DNA of 31,691 nt from a virus: positions 1 through 31,691 of IMG/VR virus record IMGVR_UViG_3300017755_000046; one strand, written 5' to 3'. Position numbers and translations under genes: made by a program. The notes beneath the pieces are model-generated. The model searched no databases, was not told the DNA's origin, and saw nothing but the letters and a program-made list of their open reading frames with translations. Numbering within the stretch: position 1 is the stretch's first letter; each line of letters starts with the position of its first letter. Shown in pieces: positions 7,840 through 15,864 of the stretch.

Positions 7840-9333
7840 GAGAAAGTAATAGAACTCATTATAGACGAAGAAAACGAATTTAGTGGGATAGAAGCTATCT
7901 CGGTAGTAGAAAACCCAGCTATAGAAGAAGACTTCATTGCGCTCAAGAAAGAGCCAGTTATGCTTGCTGAAGTAGATGGTGAAAAGCGTATACTGATGGG
8001 AGCAGCTTTGGTCCCCAATAAGAAAATATTAAGAAGGGGAGAAGACGGAGATTACTACATTTATTTCTCTGTAGACACTGTAAGAAAAGCTTCAGAGCTT
8101 TTCCTTAAGAGAGGTTATCAATCAAATTCTACATTAGAGCATAATGAAAAGCTTGACGGGATGACTGTCGTGGAAAGCTGGCTAGTGGAGGACGAGAAGA
8201 AAGATAAATCTAGGAAATATGGATTTGATGTACCGGTAGGAACCTGGATGGTTTCTATGAAGGTATATAATGATGATGTCTGGAAAAAGGTTAAAGATGG
8301 AGAGGTCCACGGATTCTCTATTGAAGGCTACTTTGCAGATAACGCTGATGAGGGTCCTCAGGACACTTTACCAGAGTCTTTTTGTGATGAATGCGTTGAG
8401 GAACTAAATGCAGAATACGAATTGCTAGAAGCCCTCTCAGAGCTTTCTGAGGAGGTAGATCTAGAATCTTATGGAGGATATCCAAAGTCTGCTGTCAACA
8501 ATGCTAAAAGAGGTATAGAACTAAATGAGAAAGTTGGAAATCGTTGTGCTACCCAGGTGGGAAAAGTTAGAGGACAACAAATCGCAAAGGGAAGTACTAA
8601 ATTTACATTACCTACTCTCAAGAGGATCTACAGTTATTTATCTAGAGCAGAAACATATTACGACTCTGGCAACTCAGAAGCTTGCGGAACCATTTCTTAT
8701 TTACTATGGGGAGGCAAAAGTATGCTAACTTGGGTTACTTCTAAACTCAAAGGACTAAACGCAATAGAAGCTTCTGCAACAATTATAGACGGAAGAGCTG
8801 CATACTCTACACAAGAAGAGGCAGAAGAAGCAGCTAAAGATATAGGGTGTGAAGGACATCACACCCACGATTACGAAGGCGATACTTGGTATATGCCTTG
8901 CGAGAAACACAATATGGCCGAGGTTGGACCAAAGGGAGGGGTTAGAAAAAGCCCTAAAGCCCCTAAGTCCGATACGCCTAACCCTAGCCCAAAGGGCAAG
9001 GGTACGGCTAAAGGCGATGCTTCGGGCAAAACCGGAGCCAAAGTCTCTGCAAAAGACAGAGCAACACTTCAAAACAAAGCAGATGAATTTAATAAGAAAT
9101 ATAAAGAAAAACTGGGTTATGGTGTCACTGTTGGTATGCTTGCCTCTGTTTTTCAGCGTGGCTTGGGAGCTTTTAATACAAGTCACAGTCCTAATGTTAA
9201 GTCAGCTTCTCAGTGGGCTTTTGCACGCACTAATGCCTTTTTATACTTAATTAAAAACGGTAGACCAGAGAATGCAAAGTACACAACAGATTACGATTTA
9301 TTACCAAAGAAACATCCGAAGTCTAGCAAGTAA
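7837..9333 (+). CDS. XkdF-like head maturation protease with extra C-terminal modules
   Basis: A 498-residue protein. Residues about 1-170 look like the XkdF/prohead serine protease family, which cleaves scaffold and capsid during head maturation: GIEAISVVENPAIEEDF, then STLEHN with candidate catalytic His102 and VHGFSIEGYF with candidate Ser161. Residues about 212-305 form a second module (YGGYPKSAVNNAKRGIEL...IYSYLSRAETYY). Residues 320-360 are a small Cys/His-rich patch (CEGHHTHDYEGDTWYMPCEKH). A Lys/Pro/Ser linker leads to a last module near 405-490 with GLGAFNTSHSP and NAFLYLIKNGRPENAKY. Only the first module is usual for this enzyme. ATG 7837 is on the conserved start box. Confidence 0.7.
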   Translation: MEKVIELIIDEENEFSGIEAISVVENPAIEEDFIALKKEPVMLAEVDGEKRILMGAALVPNKKILRRGEDGDYYIYFSVDTVRKASELFLKRGYQSNSTLEHNEKLDGMTVVESWLVEDEKKDKSRKYGFDVPVGTWMVSMKVYNDDVWKKVKDGEVHGFSIEGYFADNADEGPQDTLPESFCDECVEELNAEYELLEALSELSEEVDLESYGGYPKSAVNNAKRGIELNEKVGNRCATQVGKVRGQQIAKGSTKFTLPTLKRIYSYLSRAETYYDSGNSEACGTISYLLWGGKSMLTWVTSKLKGLNAIEASATIIDGRAAYSTQEEAEEAAKDIGCEGHHTHDYEGDTWYMPCEKHNMAEVGPKGGVRKSPKAPKSDTPNPSPKGKGTAKGDASGKTGAKVSAKDRATLQNKADEFNKKYKEKLGYGVTVGMLASVFQRGLGAFNTSHSPNVKSASQWAFARTNAFLYLIKNGRPENAKYTTDYDLLPKKHPKSSK

Positions 9334-10889
9334 TGAGAAGCAAAAGAGGAAGTTATTCAAGCCCTAGAGGATCAAGAAGAGCGTGTCTATGTAAAGATGG
9401 CAGGACATACTCAAGGAAGTGCTGTGATGGCGAATTGATTAACCAAGGGATTGGAAGCATATATGCTCCTTCTTTGGGTTGTCAAAACTTAACCTTAAGT
9501 GGTTTTAGTGTGGCAACAGATGGTACAGTCACATTACCTACCACAGATGTAGGAACTATAACATCTACAACACCAGCATCTTTTGCTGCTGTTGATACTT
9601 CAACTGAAAGGACTTTAACGGTTTCTATATTGGTTCCTGGTGGATACAGCAATGCAGAAAAAACAATAGAATGTACAACCACAGCCACTCAACCGGCTAC
9701 GCCTACACTTTCTTGTAGCGATATAACTTTATCTGGATTTGCAGTAGCTCAAAACGGAACGGTTACGCTTCCTACTGCGGACATAGGCACAATATCTAGT
9801 ACAAGCCCAGCTTCATTTGCAATAGTAAATGTGAGTACTGTAAGAACTCTAAACGTAGATATTACGGTTCCTTCTGGGTACTTCAACGCAGGAGCCACAC
9901 TTAATTGTACCACAACGGCCACGCAGCCGTTGACTCCTACTTTAGCGTGTTCAGACATAACTATAAGTGGATTTGCTGTAGATGAAAACGGAGCAATAAC
10001 ATTGCCTACTTTAGATATAGGAACTATTTCATCAAGTAGTCCGGCATCTTATGCTACCGTGTCTACAGACACAGTTAGGACACTAAACCTAGATATTACT
10101 GTACCAGCAGGTTATTTTAATGTGGGAAGTACATTAGCTTGTACGACCACAGCAACTCAACCTCCTTATAATGTTCTTGATTGTAGTGAGATTACCATCT
10201 CAGGATTTAGTGTTTATGCAAGTGGTAATTATGTAACACCAACTGTAGATATAGGAACAATAAGTGGCACATCACCTTCTAGCTTTAGTACTGTCACCTC
10301 AGAGACCAATAGGACTCTGACGGTGAATATAACAGTACCTTCTGGATATACTAATGCTGGAGCAACTTTGTCTTGTACGGTTGTAGCAACACAACAACCT
10401 GCATTTTATTTTAGTCAGATAACTCCAGCGGCTGGAAACTACATTTCTGTAGAACCTATAGCAAATACAAGTTCTAACACCTATGCATTTAGTATATATG
10501 GCAATGATCCTGAAACTAGCAGGCTTAATGCTGTAGCGTTGTCTAATCAACTAGGAACAGAAATAAGAGGCCAAACAACTACTCCAGGAAGCACTTTTGC
10601 TTTTAGGGACACAAGAGTTTCATTCTATAGTCCTTCTGACAGTCTAATAGTTAAGTTTGAAACAGACAGCGGAATAAACAATACATTCAGTTATGTTGCT
10701 CCGGATACTTTAGGAACGGTTCCCGCAAGTCCTTATGGAGGTAATGCATCAAGCTGGACAAGCTATAAAATGGTATTCAGCGCAGTTACTAGCGTATCGG
10801 GTAGCGCGGTAAATAACCCTGCTCACGAGGAGATAATAAACAATGGTAGTGACCAAGGTTATTACTGGGTCATAGAGGACTTAAGCTAA
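9333..10889 (+). CDS. Virion protein with four Ig-like repeats (decoration/appendage)
   Basis: A 518-residue protein. The N-terminus is basic and Cys-rich (SRRACLCKDGRTYSRKCCDGE). Residues 50 to about 356 are four 78-residue repeats, each starting C-x-x-[IL]-T-[LI]-SGF-[AS]-V and ending in C-T-x-x-ATQ. The C-terminal 160 residues are a distinct beta-rich domain ending YYWVIEDLS. Two Cys per repeat could form a disulphide in the extracellular virion. ATG overlaps the protease stop (TAATG). Located between protease and scaffold, it could be a head fibre or decoration protein that binds host surfaces. The same module occurs in the gene at 2036. Confidence 0.6.
   Translation: MRSKRGSYSSPRGSRRACLCKDGRTYSRKCCDGELINQGIGSIYAPSLGCQNLTLSGFSVATDGTVTLPTTDVGTITSTTPASFAAVDTSTERTLTVSILVPGGYSNAEKTIECTTTATQPATPTLSCSDITLSGFAVAQNGTVTLPTADIGTISSTSPASFAIVNVSTVRTLNVDITVPSGYFNAGATLNCTTTATQPLTPTLACSDITISGFAVDENGAITLPTLDIGTISSSSPASYATVSTDTVRTLNLDITVPAGYFNVGSTLACTTTATQPPYNVLDCSEITISGFSVYASGNYVTPTVDIGTISGTSPSSFSTVTSETNRTLTVNITVPSGYTNAGATLSCTVVATQQPAFYFSQITPAAGNYISVEPIANTSSNTYAFSIYGNDPETSRLNAVALSNQLGTEIRGQTTTPGSTFAFRDTRVSFYSPSDSLIVKFETDSGINNTFSYVAPDTLGTVPASPYGGNASSWTSYKMVFSAVTSVSGSAVNNPAHEEIINNGSDQGYYWVIEDLS
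9480..10400 (+). repeat. Four 234-bp in-frame repeats encoding Ig-like modules
   Basis: Units begin at 9480, 9714, 9948 and 10182, with a period of exactly 78 codons. Shared features are GF[AS]V, [LT]PT.D[IV]GTI[ST], R T L . V . I . VP . GY . N, and C T . . ATQ. The first three are most alike; the fourth is more diverged. Exact periodicity suggests expansion by unequal recombination. Confidence 0.9.
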
Positions 10890-10911
10890 AAATACAACAA
10901 GAGTATTTAAA

Positions 10912-10930
10912 TTTGGTAATATTAATATAT
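10912..10930 (+). promoter_or_regulatory. Possible promoter ahead of the scaffold/capsid genes
   Basis: The 49-bp gap before 10939 contains TTTGGTAATATTAATATAT. GGTAATATTAATAT differs at only a few bases from the start-codon boxes but lies about 10 bp before the ATG rather than on it. A dedicated promoter would suit the highly expressed capsid gene. Weak evidence. Confidence 0.3.
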
Positions 10931-10938
10931 TTTAAACT

Positions 10939-11409
10939 ATGAAAGCGACAGAAATTGTAGAAAAACTAAAAGAGGTTCTTCTCGGTTCTCAAGAGATTGA
11001 GGATCAAGAAGTGGCCCAAGAGGAGCTTTCCGCTGCTGAAGAGGCGGTAGAGAAAGTAGACGAAACCCCACAAGGGGAGGAAGTTGTATTATCTGAAGGT
11101 GATCAACTAGAAGAAGAACAAGCTGTAGAAGCTGAGGAAGAATCTACAGAAGCTTCTTACGTCTCTAAAGAAGAATTTGCTGAACTTAAAGCTATGGTGG
11201 AAAGCCTAATGGATGAAGTAAAAGCTAGTTCTGAAAAGTATAACAGCGAGGTTCCTAAAGAGGAATTAGCTGCTGTAGAGGCTGAGGTTGAGCCTATGGT
11301 TCACAGCCCAGAAGCAAAGCCAGAAGTAGAAATGAATCTTTTTGCTCAAAGAAGAACTCAGACTACCCTGGATCGAGTATTGAACAATATGAGCAAATTT
11401 AATAAATAA
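10939..11409 (+). CDS. Acidic scaffold-like protein
   Basis: A 156-residue, very acidic, helical protein: long Glu-rich stretches (residues about 18-75), a coiled-coil segment VSKEEFAELKAMVESLMDEV, and a basic C-terminus with RRTQTTLDRVLNNMSKF. An acidic helical body with a basic C-terminal end directly upstream of the major capsid gene is the usual design of HK97-type scaffold proteins, whose C-terminus contacts the capsid protein. It would be degraded by the protease at 7837. No sequence family is recognised directly, so the call rests on position and composition. Confidence 0.65.
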   Translation: MKATEIVEKLKEVLLGSQEIEDQEVAQEELSAAEEAVEKVDETPQGEEVVLSEGDQLEEEQAVEAEEESTEASYVSKEEFAELKAMVESLMDEVKASSEKYNSEVPKEELAAVEAEVEPMVHSPEAKPEVEMNLFAQRRTQTTLDRVLNNMSKFNK

Positions 11410-11417
11410 ACACAAAA

Positions 11418-12341
11418 ATGGCAACAACTACATCAATTACTACTACTTATGCTGGTGAGTTTGCAGGGAAGTATATCTCTGCTGCTTTACTAAGCGGATC
11501 TACTCTTTCAAAAGAGTTGATCACGATCAAGCCTAATGTAAAGTACAAAGAGGTAATGAAGAAAGTGGCTACTGACGATATCGTCAAGAATGGCACTTGC
11601 GACTTTACTGCTACATCTACTTTGACATTGACTGAAAGAGTTCTTCAACCAGAAGAATTTCAAGTTAACCTACAACTTTGTAAGAAGGATTTTGTGTCCG
11701 ATTGGGAAGCAATTTCTATGGGATATTCAGCTTATTCTGATCTTCCTGCTAGCTTCTCTGATTTCTTACTTGCACACGTTTCTTCTAAAGTAGCTCAAAG
11801 AATCGAAACTAACATCTGGGCTGGTGCTAACGCCACAGAAGGTCAGTTTGACGGATTCCAAACTACTCTAGGTGCTGACGGTGACGTTAATGACGTAACT
11901 GCTACAACTGTTACTTCTTCTAATGTAATCGCTCAAATCGGAGCTGTAGTGGATGCTATTCCTTCTACTGTTTACGGTGCTGAAGACTTAACTATCTATG
12001 CTGCTCCTAATGTATACAGAGCCTATGTAAGAGCTTTGGGTGGATTTGCTAGCAACGTAGGTGCTGCTGGTACAGATTCTAAAGGAACTCAGTGGTTCAA
12101 CGGAGGTGCTTTAACTTTTGATGGCATCAACATAGAGCTTGCAAGCGGAATGGGTAGCGACAAAATGGTAGCTGCTGAGAAGTCAAACTTGTTCTTTGGA
12201 ACTGGTTTATTGTCTGACACTAACGAAGTAAAAGTCATTGATATGGCTGACATCGATGGAAGTCAGAATGTGAGAGTCGTTGTCAGATTTACTGCTGGAA
12301 TCCAGCACGCCATTGGCGGAGACATCGTATTGTACGCATAA
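11418..12341 (+). CDS. Major capsid protein (HK97-fold)
   Basis: A 307-residue protein right after the scaffold-like gene and right before a strong terminator. It shows the features of short HK97-fold capsid proteins: an N-terminal arm, a segment KELITIKPNVKYKEVMKKV, a long helix region (FSDFLLAHVSSKVAQRIETNIWAG), the pattern ADLT-like LTIYAAPNVYRAYVRALGG, and a C-terminal RFTAGIQHAIGGDIVLY. The codon choice is smoother (more GCT, ACT, TCT) than in nearby genes, as expected for very high expression. I judge it the most abundant virion protein. ATG lies after ACACAAAA, with no Shine-Dalgarno motif. Confidence 0.8.
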   Translation: MATTTSITTTYAGEFAGKYISAALLSGSTLSKELITIKPNVKYKEVMKKVATDDIVKNGTCDFTATSTLTLTERVLQPEEFQVNLQLCKKDFVSDWEAISMGYSAYSDLPASFSDFLLAHVSSKVAQRIETNIWAGANATEGQFDGFQTTLGADGDVNDVTATTVTSSNVIAQIGAVVDAIPSTVYGAEDLTIYAAPNVYRAYVRALGGFASNVGAAGTDSKGTQWFNGGALTFDGINIELASGMGSDKMVAAEKSNLFFGTGLLSDTNEVKVIDMADIDGSQNVRVVVRFTAGIQHAIGGDIVLYA

Positions 12342-12362
12342 GAACAATTGTTTAATATAAGA

Positions 12363-12397
12363 GGGTAGGTGAGCCTTGAGCCTGCCTACCCTTTTTT
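12363..12397 (+). terminator. Rho-independent terminator after major capsid gene
   Basis: GGGTAGG (12363-12369) pairs with CCTACCC (12385-12391), followed by six T. It would end or weaken transcription past the capsid gene and help give the capsid mRNA a stable 3' end. Confidence 0.85.
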
Positions 12398-12411
12398 AAT
12401 ACTATAAAAAT

Positions 12412-12966
12412 ATGGCTTGTGATTTAACCGGGGGAAGGAAAAAACCGTGTAAAGATGCTGTAGGTGGCGTAGTAAAAGTACATTTTGTTGATTTTGGCGA
12501 TCTAGGGACTGTAACGGTTGGATCAAATGATGAAATCACAGATATGAGTGGTACTTTTAGCTATAGCACTTATGATGTCAAAGGTAATTCTTCTCTGGAA
12601 TCAAATATAAACAGCTCTATTGAGAATGGAACAACATTCTTTGAGCAAGTGACAAACCTTACTCTTCATAAGATGACTAAGGAAGACAACAAAGAGCTTA
12701 AGCTTATGACTTACGGAAGGCCTCACGTTTTCGTACAGACATTCGACAATAAAGTTCTATTGGTTGGAAGAGAACACGGAGCGGAAGTTACTGGAGGTAC
12801 TGCCGTTACCGGGACAGCGATGGGAGATCTAAATGGATATACGTTGACTTTAACAGCCAACGAAACAACTCTACCTAATTTTGTAGACGGAGCAACTGAT
12901 GCAAACCCTTTTGCGGGAATGTCTTCAGCTACTGCTAGTGAAACTACTCAGAGAGATCCAGCATAG
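12412..12966 (+). CDS. Major tail tube protein (probable)
   Basis: A 184-residue beta-rich protein with start MACDLTGGRKKPCKDAVGGV, then VHFVDFGDLGTVTV, a Ser/Thr-rich middle and a likely tube-fold core (FFEQVTNLTLHKMTKEDNKEL, RPHVFVQTFDNKVLLVG). It is isolated between two strong terminators, so it probably has its own transcript level, fitting an abundant structural protein. The pattern CKDAVGGV is one I associate with major tail proteins of Bacteroidetes siphophages. The low-complexity C-terminus (SSATASETTQ) may be flexible. Major tail protein is the best guess. A head decoration protein is the alternative. Confidence 0.6.
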   Translation: MACDLTGGRKKPCKDAVGGVVKVHFVDFGDLGTVTVGSNDEITDMSGTFSYSTYDVKGNSSLESNINSSIENGTTFFEQVTNLTLHKMTKEDNKELKLMTYGRPHVFVQTFDNKVLLVGREHGAEVTGGTAVTGTAMGDLNGYTLTLTANETTLPNFVDGATDANPFAGMSSATASETTQRDPA

Positions 12967-12987
12967 GTTTTTACCTGGTGATAAGGA

Positions 12988-13011
12988 GGGGCCTATATGG
13001 CCCCTTTTTTT
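12988..13011 (+). terminator. Rho-independent terminator after tail tube gene
   Basis: GGGGCC (12988-12993) and GGCCCC (12999-13004) form a perfect 6-bp stem with loop TATAT, followed by seven T (13005-13011). Confidence 0.9.
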
Positions 13012-13036
13012 ATATAAAACACTCAACCCTTTTTTT

Positions 13037-13051
13037 AGTTATATTAGTATG
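13037..13051 (+). promoter_or_regulatory. Start-codon box AGTTATATTAGTATG
   Basis: Identical to the copy at 31575-31589. It lies directly downstream of a terminator and a T-rich stretch and ends on the ATG at 13049. Because the terminator isolates the downstream genes, a promoter is needed here, and this box is the best candidate. Confidence 0.55.
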
Positions 13052-13405
13052 ATAAGACTACTTCCGAATACTAATGCTCAAACAATAAAGGTTCTTCCTA
13101 GGGTTAGCACAGCTCAGACTGGGTTATCTCTTAAGATAACAGAAGACGGGACTAACAAGTCAGAGACTTTGACTAGCTTGTCTTCTACTGTCAATGGAAA
13201 CTTTATTGACCTTGATTGTACCTTCAGTATTTTATCAGATAACAGTATTTACAACTATGAGATTTTCAGCGGGTCAACACTCTTATTTAGAGATAAAGCT
13301 TATTGCACCGACTCTTATTTATCAAACTCAGTATATACTATAAATGGCGGGAAGTACACGGAAAGCGATTCTGGTGACAGTAGTCAACAATATATAATGG
13401 TATGA
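13049..13405 (+). CDS. Small virion/connector-region protein, unknown
   Basis: A 118-residue protein, beta-rich: MIRLLPNTNAQTIKVLPRV, LSLKITEDGTNK, FIDLDCTFSI, YNYEIFSGSTLLFRDKAYC. It looks like a single small beta-sandwich. Start 13049 was chosen over a longer upstream frame because the latter would run through a terminator, and because the ATG ends the conserved box. Its stop overlaps the portal ATG (13402), which indicates translational coupling with the portal gene. No named family is recognised. A structural role near the portal or tail tube is inferred from position only. Confidence 0.6.
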   Translation: MIRLLPNTNAQTIKVLPRVSTAQTGLSLKITEDGTNKSETLTSLSSTVNGNFIDLDCTFSILSDNSIYNYEIFSGSTLLFRDKAYCTDSYLSNSVYTINGGKYTESDSGDSSQQYIMV

Positions 13406-14649
13406 AGAATGTAAAAGTAGTAAATCTAACCGGGTACGAAGTACCTAAAATAGTCGAGAAGAGCAGGAATGCTTATGTCGAGTATGGTGAAGATAATAAC
13501 TATTTTGGTGAGTTAATTGAGAGGTATCTAGGAAGCCCAACCAATAGTAGATGTATCAATGGTATTTCTGATATGATTTATGGTAGAGGTCTTGAGGCTA
13601 CTGATTCTAAGGAAAAGCCTCTTATGTTCGCTCAAATGAAGAGCATTTTAAATGCCACTGATGTAAGAAAAATAGTGACAGACTACAAAATGCTTGGCCA
13701 AGCGGCCATTCAAGTGGTCTATAAGAACAGAAAAAAAGAAATAGCCGGACTGTATCACTTCCCAATGGAAACATTGCGTGCTGAGAAGGCAGAAGACGGC
13801 AAAATTAAAGCGTATTATTACCATAGTGACTGGAAGAACATTAAACCTAGTGACAAACCTAAGAAGATTCCTACTTATCGTAATGGTACGAGGTCTCAGC
13901 GTATTGAATTATACGTTATTAAACCTTACAAGGCTGGTTTTTACTATTATTCACCCGTAGATTACCAAGGATGCCTTCAATATGCTACTTTGGAGGAAGA
14001 AGTGAGCAATTATCACTTATCAAACATACAAAATGGCCTTCAGCCAAGTATGTTGATCAATTTCAATAACGGAATACCTAATGAAGAGGTCCAGGAATTG
14101 ATTGAACGTAAGATTTACGATAAATTTAGTGGTACTAGCAACGCAGGGCGGTTTATTTTGGCCTTTAATGATGGTTCAGAGAACCAATCTAACATAGACC
14201 CAATAAATCTTCCGGATGCACACGCTCAATATGAGTTTTTGGCCAAAGAAAGCCGAGAAAAGATAATGATAGGTCACGGAGTAGTGTCTCCTATCCTTTT
14301 AGGGATAAAAGACAACACTGGGTTCGGAAATAACGCTGAAGAGCTTAGAACAGCATCTATTTTGATGGATAATATGGTAATTAGACCATTTCAGCAGATG
14401 TTACTCGATGCATTCAAAGAATTGTTGCTATATAACGACATTTCATTGGATTTATACTTTGTTACCCTACAACCAATAGAATTTACAGAACTAGACAACA
14501 TAGAGACTAAGATCAAGAGAGAAGAGGAGACGGGAGAAAAACTTTCTGCTGTAGAAGATGTCCAAAAAGAGGAGATCGTTCAGCAGGAGGCTTCTGAGAG
14601 CGTTTCTGAGGCTGTTGTTGAGGAAAAACCTACCGAAGAAGATGAGTAA
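13402..14649 (+). CDS. Portal protein
   Basis: A 415-residue protein forming the ring at the unique capsid vertex through which DNA enters and leaves. Portal-like features are the early YVEYGEDNNYFGELIERYLGSPTNSRCINGISDMIYGRG (wing region), a tyrosine-rich middle, then KESREKIMIGHGVVSPILLGI and a helix with NAEELRTASILMDNMVIRPFQQMLLDAF, matching the stem helices of portal proteins. The last 45 residues are Glu-rich (EEETGEKL to EEKPTEEDE), a flexible acidic tail. It overlaps genes on both sides by a few bases. Confidence 0.78.
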   Translation: MKNVKVVNLTGYEVPKIVEKSRNAYVEYGEDNNYFGELIERYLGSPTNSRCINGISDMIYGRGLEATDSKEKPLMFAQMKSILNATDVRKIVTDYKMLGQAAIQVVYKNRKKEIAGLYHFPMETLRAEKAEDGKIKAYYYHSDWKNIKPSDKPKKIPTYRNGTRSQRIELYVIKPYKAGFYYYSPVDYQGCLQYATLEEEVSNYHLSNIQNGLQPSMLINFNNGIPNEEVQELIERKIYDKFSGTSNAGRFILAFNDGSENQSNIDPINLPDAHAQYEFLAKESREKIMIGHGVVSPILLGIKDNTGFGNNAEELRTASILMDNMVIRPFQQMLLDAFKELLLYNDISLDLYFVTLQPIEFTELDNIETKIKREEETGEKLSAVEDVQKEEIVQQEASESVSEAVVEEKPTEEDE

Positions 14650-15154
14650 GGCATTATTTATAACAATGACGGAGTTAAAGCGGAAGTCTATCATAGACGG
14701 AGCTTTAGACACAGATAAGCTAATTCAATTTGTTGAGGTGGCCCAGGATATACACATACAGAACTTTTTGGGTACTAAGTTATACGAGAAGATACAAAGT
14801 TTGATCACTGGCGGAACTCTTGACGATTCCGCCAATGCTGCATACAAGACGTTACTGAATAGTCATATTAAACCTATGCTTATATGGTATAGTCAATATA
14901 GCTATATTCCTTTTGCTGCTTATCAAATCAGCAACGGAGGTATATTTAAACATACTACTGAATCTAGTGACACTCTTACAAAGAGTGAGCTGGATTCTTT
15001 AACAGCAAGGGCAAAAGACTTTGCTGACTTCTATGTGAATCGGTTTTTTGATTTCATAGACGAGAAGAGTGGAGACTATCCGGAGTATACCGGAGCGCAG
15101 GATACTGGTATGTATCCAGATAAAGACCCAACATATGGCGGATGGGTAATATAA
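14642..15154 (+). CDS. Head-tail adaptor protein (probable)
   Basis: A 170-residue helical protein starting MSKALFITMTELKRKSIIDG, overlapping the portal stop by eight bases. It contains IQFVEVAQDIHIQNFLGTKLYEKI and a tail end GMYPDKDPTYGGWVI. Length, helical content and place straight after the portal fit adaptor (head-completion) proteins of the gp6/gp15 kind. I recall similar proteins in Bacteroidetes phages grouped as a DUF. I chose ATG 14642 because longer upstream readings would lie inside the portal tail in another frame. Confidence 0.6.
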   Translation: MSKALFITMTELKRKSIIDGALDTDKLIQFVEVAQDIHIQNFLGTKLYEKIQSLITGGTLDDSANAAYKTLLNSHIKPMLIWYSQYSYIPFAAYQISNGGIFKHTTESSDTLTKSELDSLTARAKDFADFYVNRFFDFIDEKSGDYPEYTGAQDTGMYPDKDPTYGGWVI

Positions 15155-15225
15155 TTAAAACATATAAGCCTAAAGTGGCTAACATAATAAAATTGACTAA
15201 CTATCTAAAAAGAATAAAGAAGTAA
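15142..15225 (+). CDS. 27-residue basic microprotein
   Basis: ATG 15142 overlaps the stop of the adaptor gene and the frame closes at 15223-15225, just before the next ATG at 15227. The product is MGNIIKTYKPKVANIIKLTN followed by YLKRIKK, with nine Lys/Arg in 27 residues and an amphipathic look. Fitting exactly between two genes argues for a real gene. Its role is unknown; it might bind DNA or an acidic partner. Confidence 0.45.
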   Translation: MGNIIKTYKPKVANIIKLTNYLKRIKK

Positions 15226-15226
15226 T

Positions 15227-15418
15227 ATGGCTAACGGAATAAATTGGGGTAGGATATATTGTTTTTCCTGGTGGGGAGATGTAGATGACACAATAGATGC
15301 TATTTATATACCCTCAGCTCCTACTTGTTGGGTATCAGATATACTTGAGTTATCAGTAGATAGTACATTATATACAGTAGATAGTACGGAAATAACAGCA
15401 GATCAAACATTGATATAA
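15227..15418 (+). CDS. Small acidic protein, unknown (63 aa)
   Basis: A 63-residue product with an aromatic N-terminal half (INWGRIYCFSWWGDVDDTID) and a Ser/Thr/Asp-rich second half (VDSTLYTVDSTEITADQ). It starts two bases after the microprotein stop and lies 12 bases before the next gene. Similar short Trp-rich proteins occur beside fibre genes in Bacteroidetes phages as far as I recall. It may be a virion component. There is no signal peptide or membrane helix. Confidence 0.5.
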   Translation: MANGINWGRIYCFSWWGDVDDTIDAIYIPSAPTCWVSDILELSVDSTLYTVDSTEITADQTLI

Positions 15419-15430
15419 CAAAATAGAATT

Positions 15431-15862
15431 ATGGCACGAGAAACAATAGGAGTTGGGTCAGCTCCCGATGATGGAACTGGGGATACGCTCAGAGCCGCCT
15501 TTATTAAGGTTAACAATATGACTACTGACATTTATGGTCAGAGTGGGACTGGAGACAGCTTAAGAGGATCTTCTGCTGTTTCTCCCGCATCAACATTAAG
15601 TTTAGACTTTGATACCGCAGCGGTGTTTACAATAACATCAGGTATTTCAATTGAATTGAATTTCACAAACGCCTCAATAGGCGATGTGAAAGACATTATC
15701 ATAACAGATTCAGGAGGAACCTCTGGATTGACACTTAACAGTGGAATAACAGTTACTACTATTGCAGGTAGTTATAGTGCTACCGCAGGAGCAGTAAATT
15801 TTATTCAAGTTGCTTGTACTGCCGCTAACACATTTTTCCTATCAATCTCACAAAGTATATAA
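15431..15862 (+). CDS. Short fibre-like protein with a shared N-terminal anchor
   Basis: A 143-residue protein. Its first 36 residues (MARETIGVGSAPDDGTGDTL, RAAFIKVNNMTTDIYG) match the first 36 of the large fibre at 18761 (MARINIDVGTNPNDHTGSNL, RDAFIAVNSNFTELYA), a module seen at the N-terminus of many tail fibres, where it probably attaches to the tail. The remainder is a beta-rich small domain (FTITSGISIELNFTNASIGDV, ending FFLSISQSI), likely a trimeric tip or head/tail decoration. It probably forms a short spike or adaptor for other fibres. Confidence 0.55.
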   Translation: MARETIGVGSAPDDGTGDTLRAAFIKVNNMTTDIYGQSGTGDSLRGSSAVSPASTLSLDFDTAAVFTITSGISIELNFTNASIGDVKDIIITDSGGTSGLTLNSGITVTTIAGSYSATAGAVNFIQVACTAANTFFLSISQSI

Positions 15863-15864
15863 TT

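Noticed and set aside
8849-9250. 133-codon + strand ORF with a hydrophobic stretch inside the protease gene
   Set aside because: It lies fully in another frame of a gene with clear domains; its composition follows from that gene, and it lacks its own start context.
12899-13048. Upstream extension of the 13049 gene
   Set aside because: It would translate through a terminator hairpin; the ATG on the conserved box is better.
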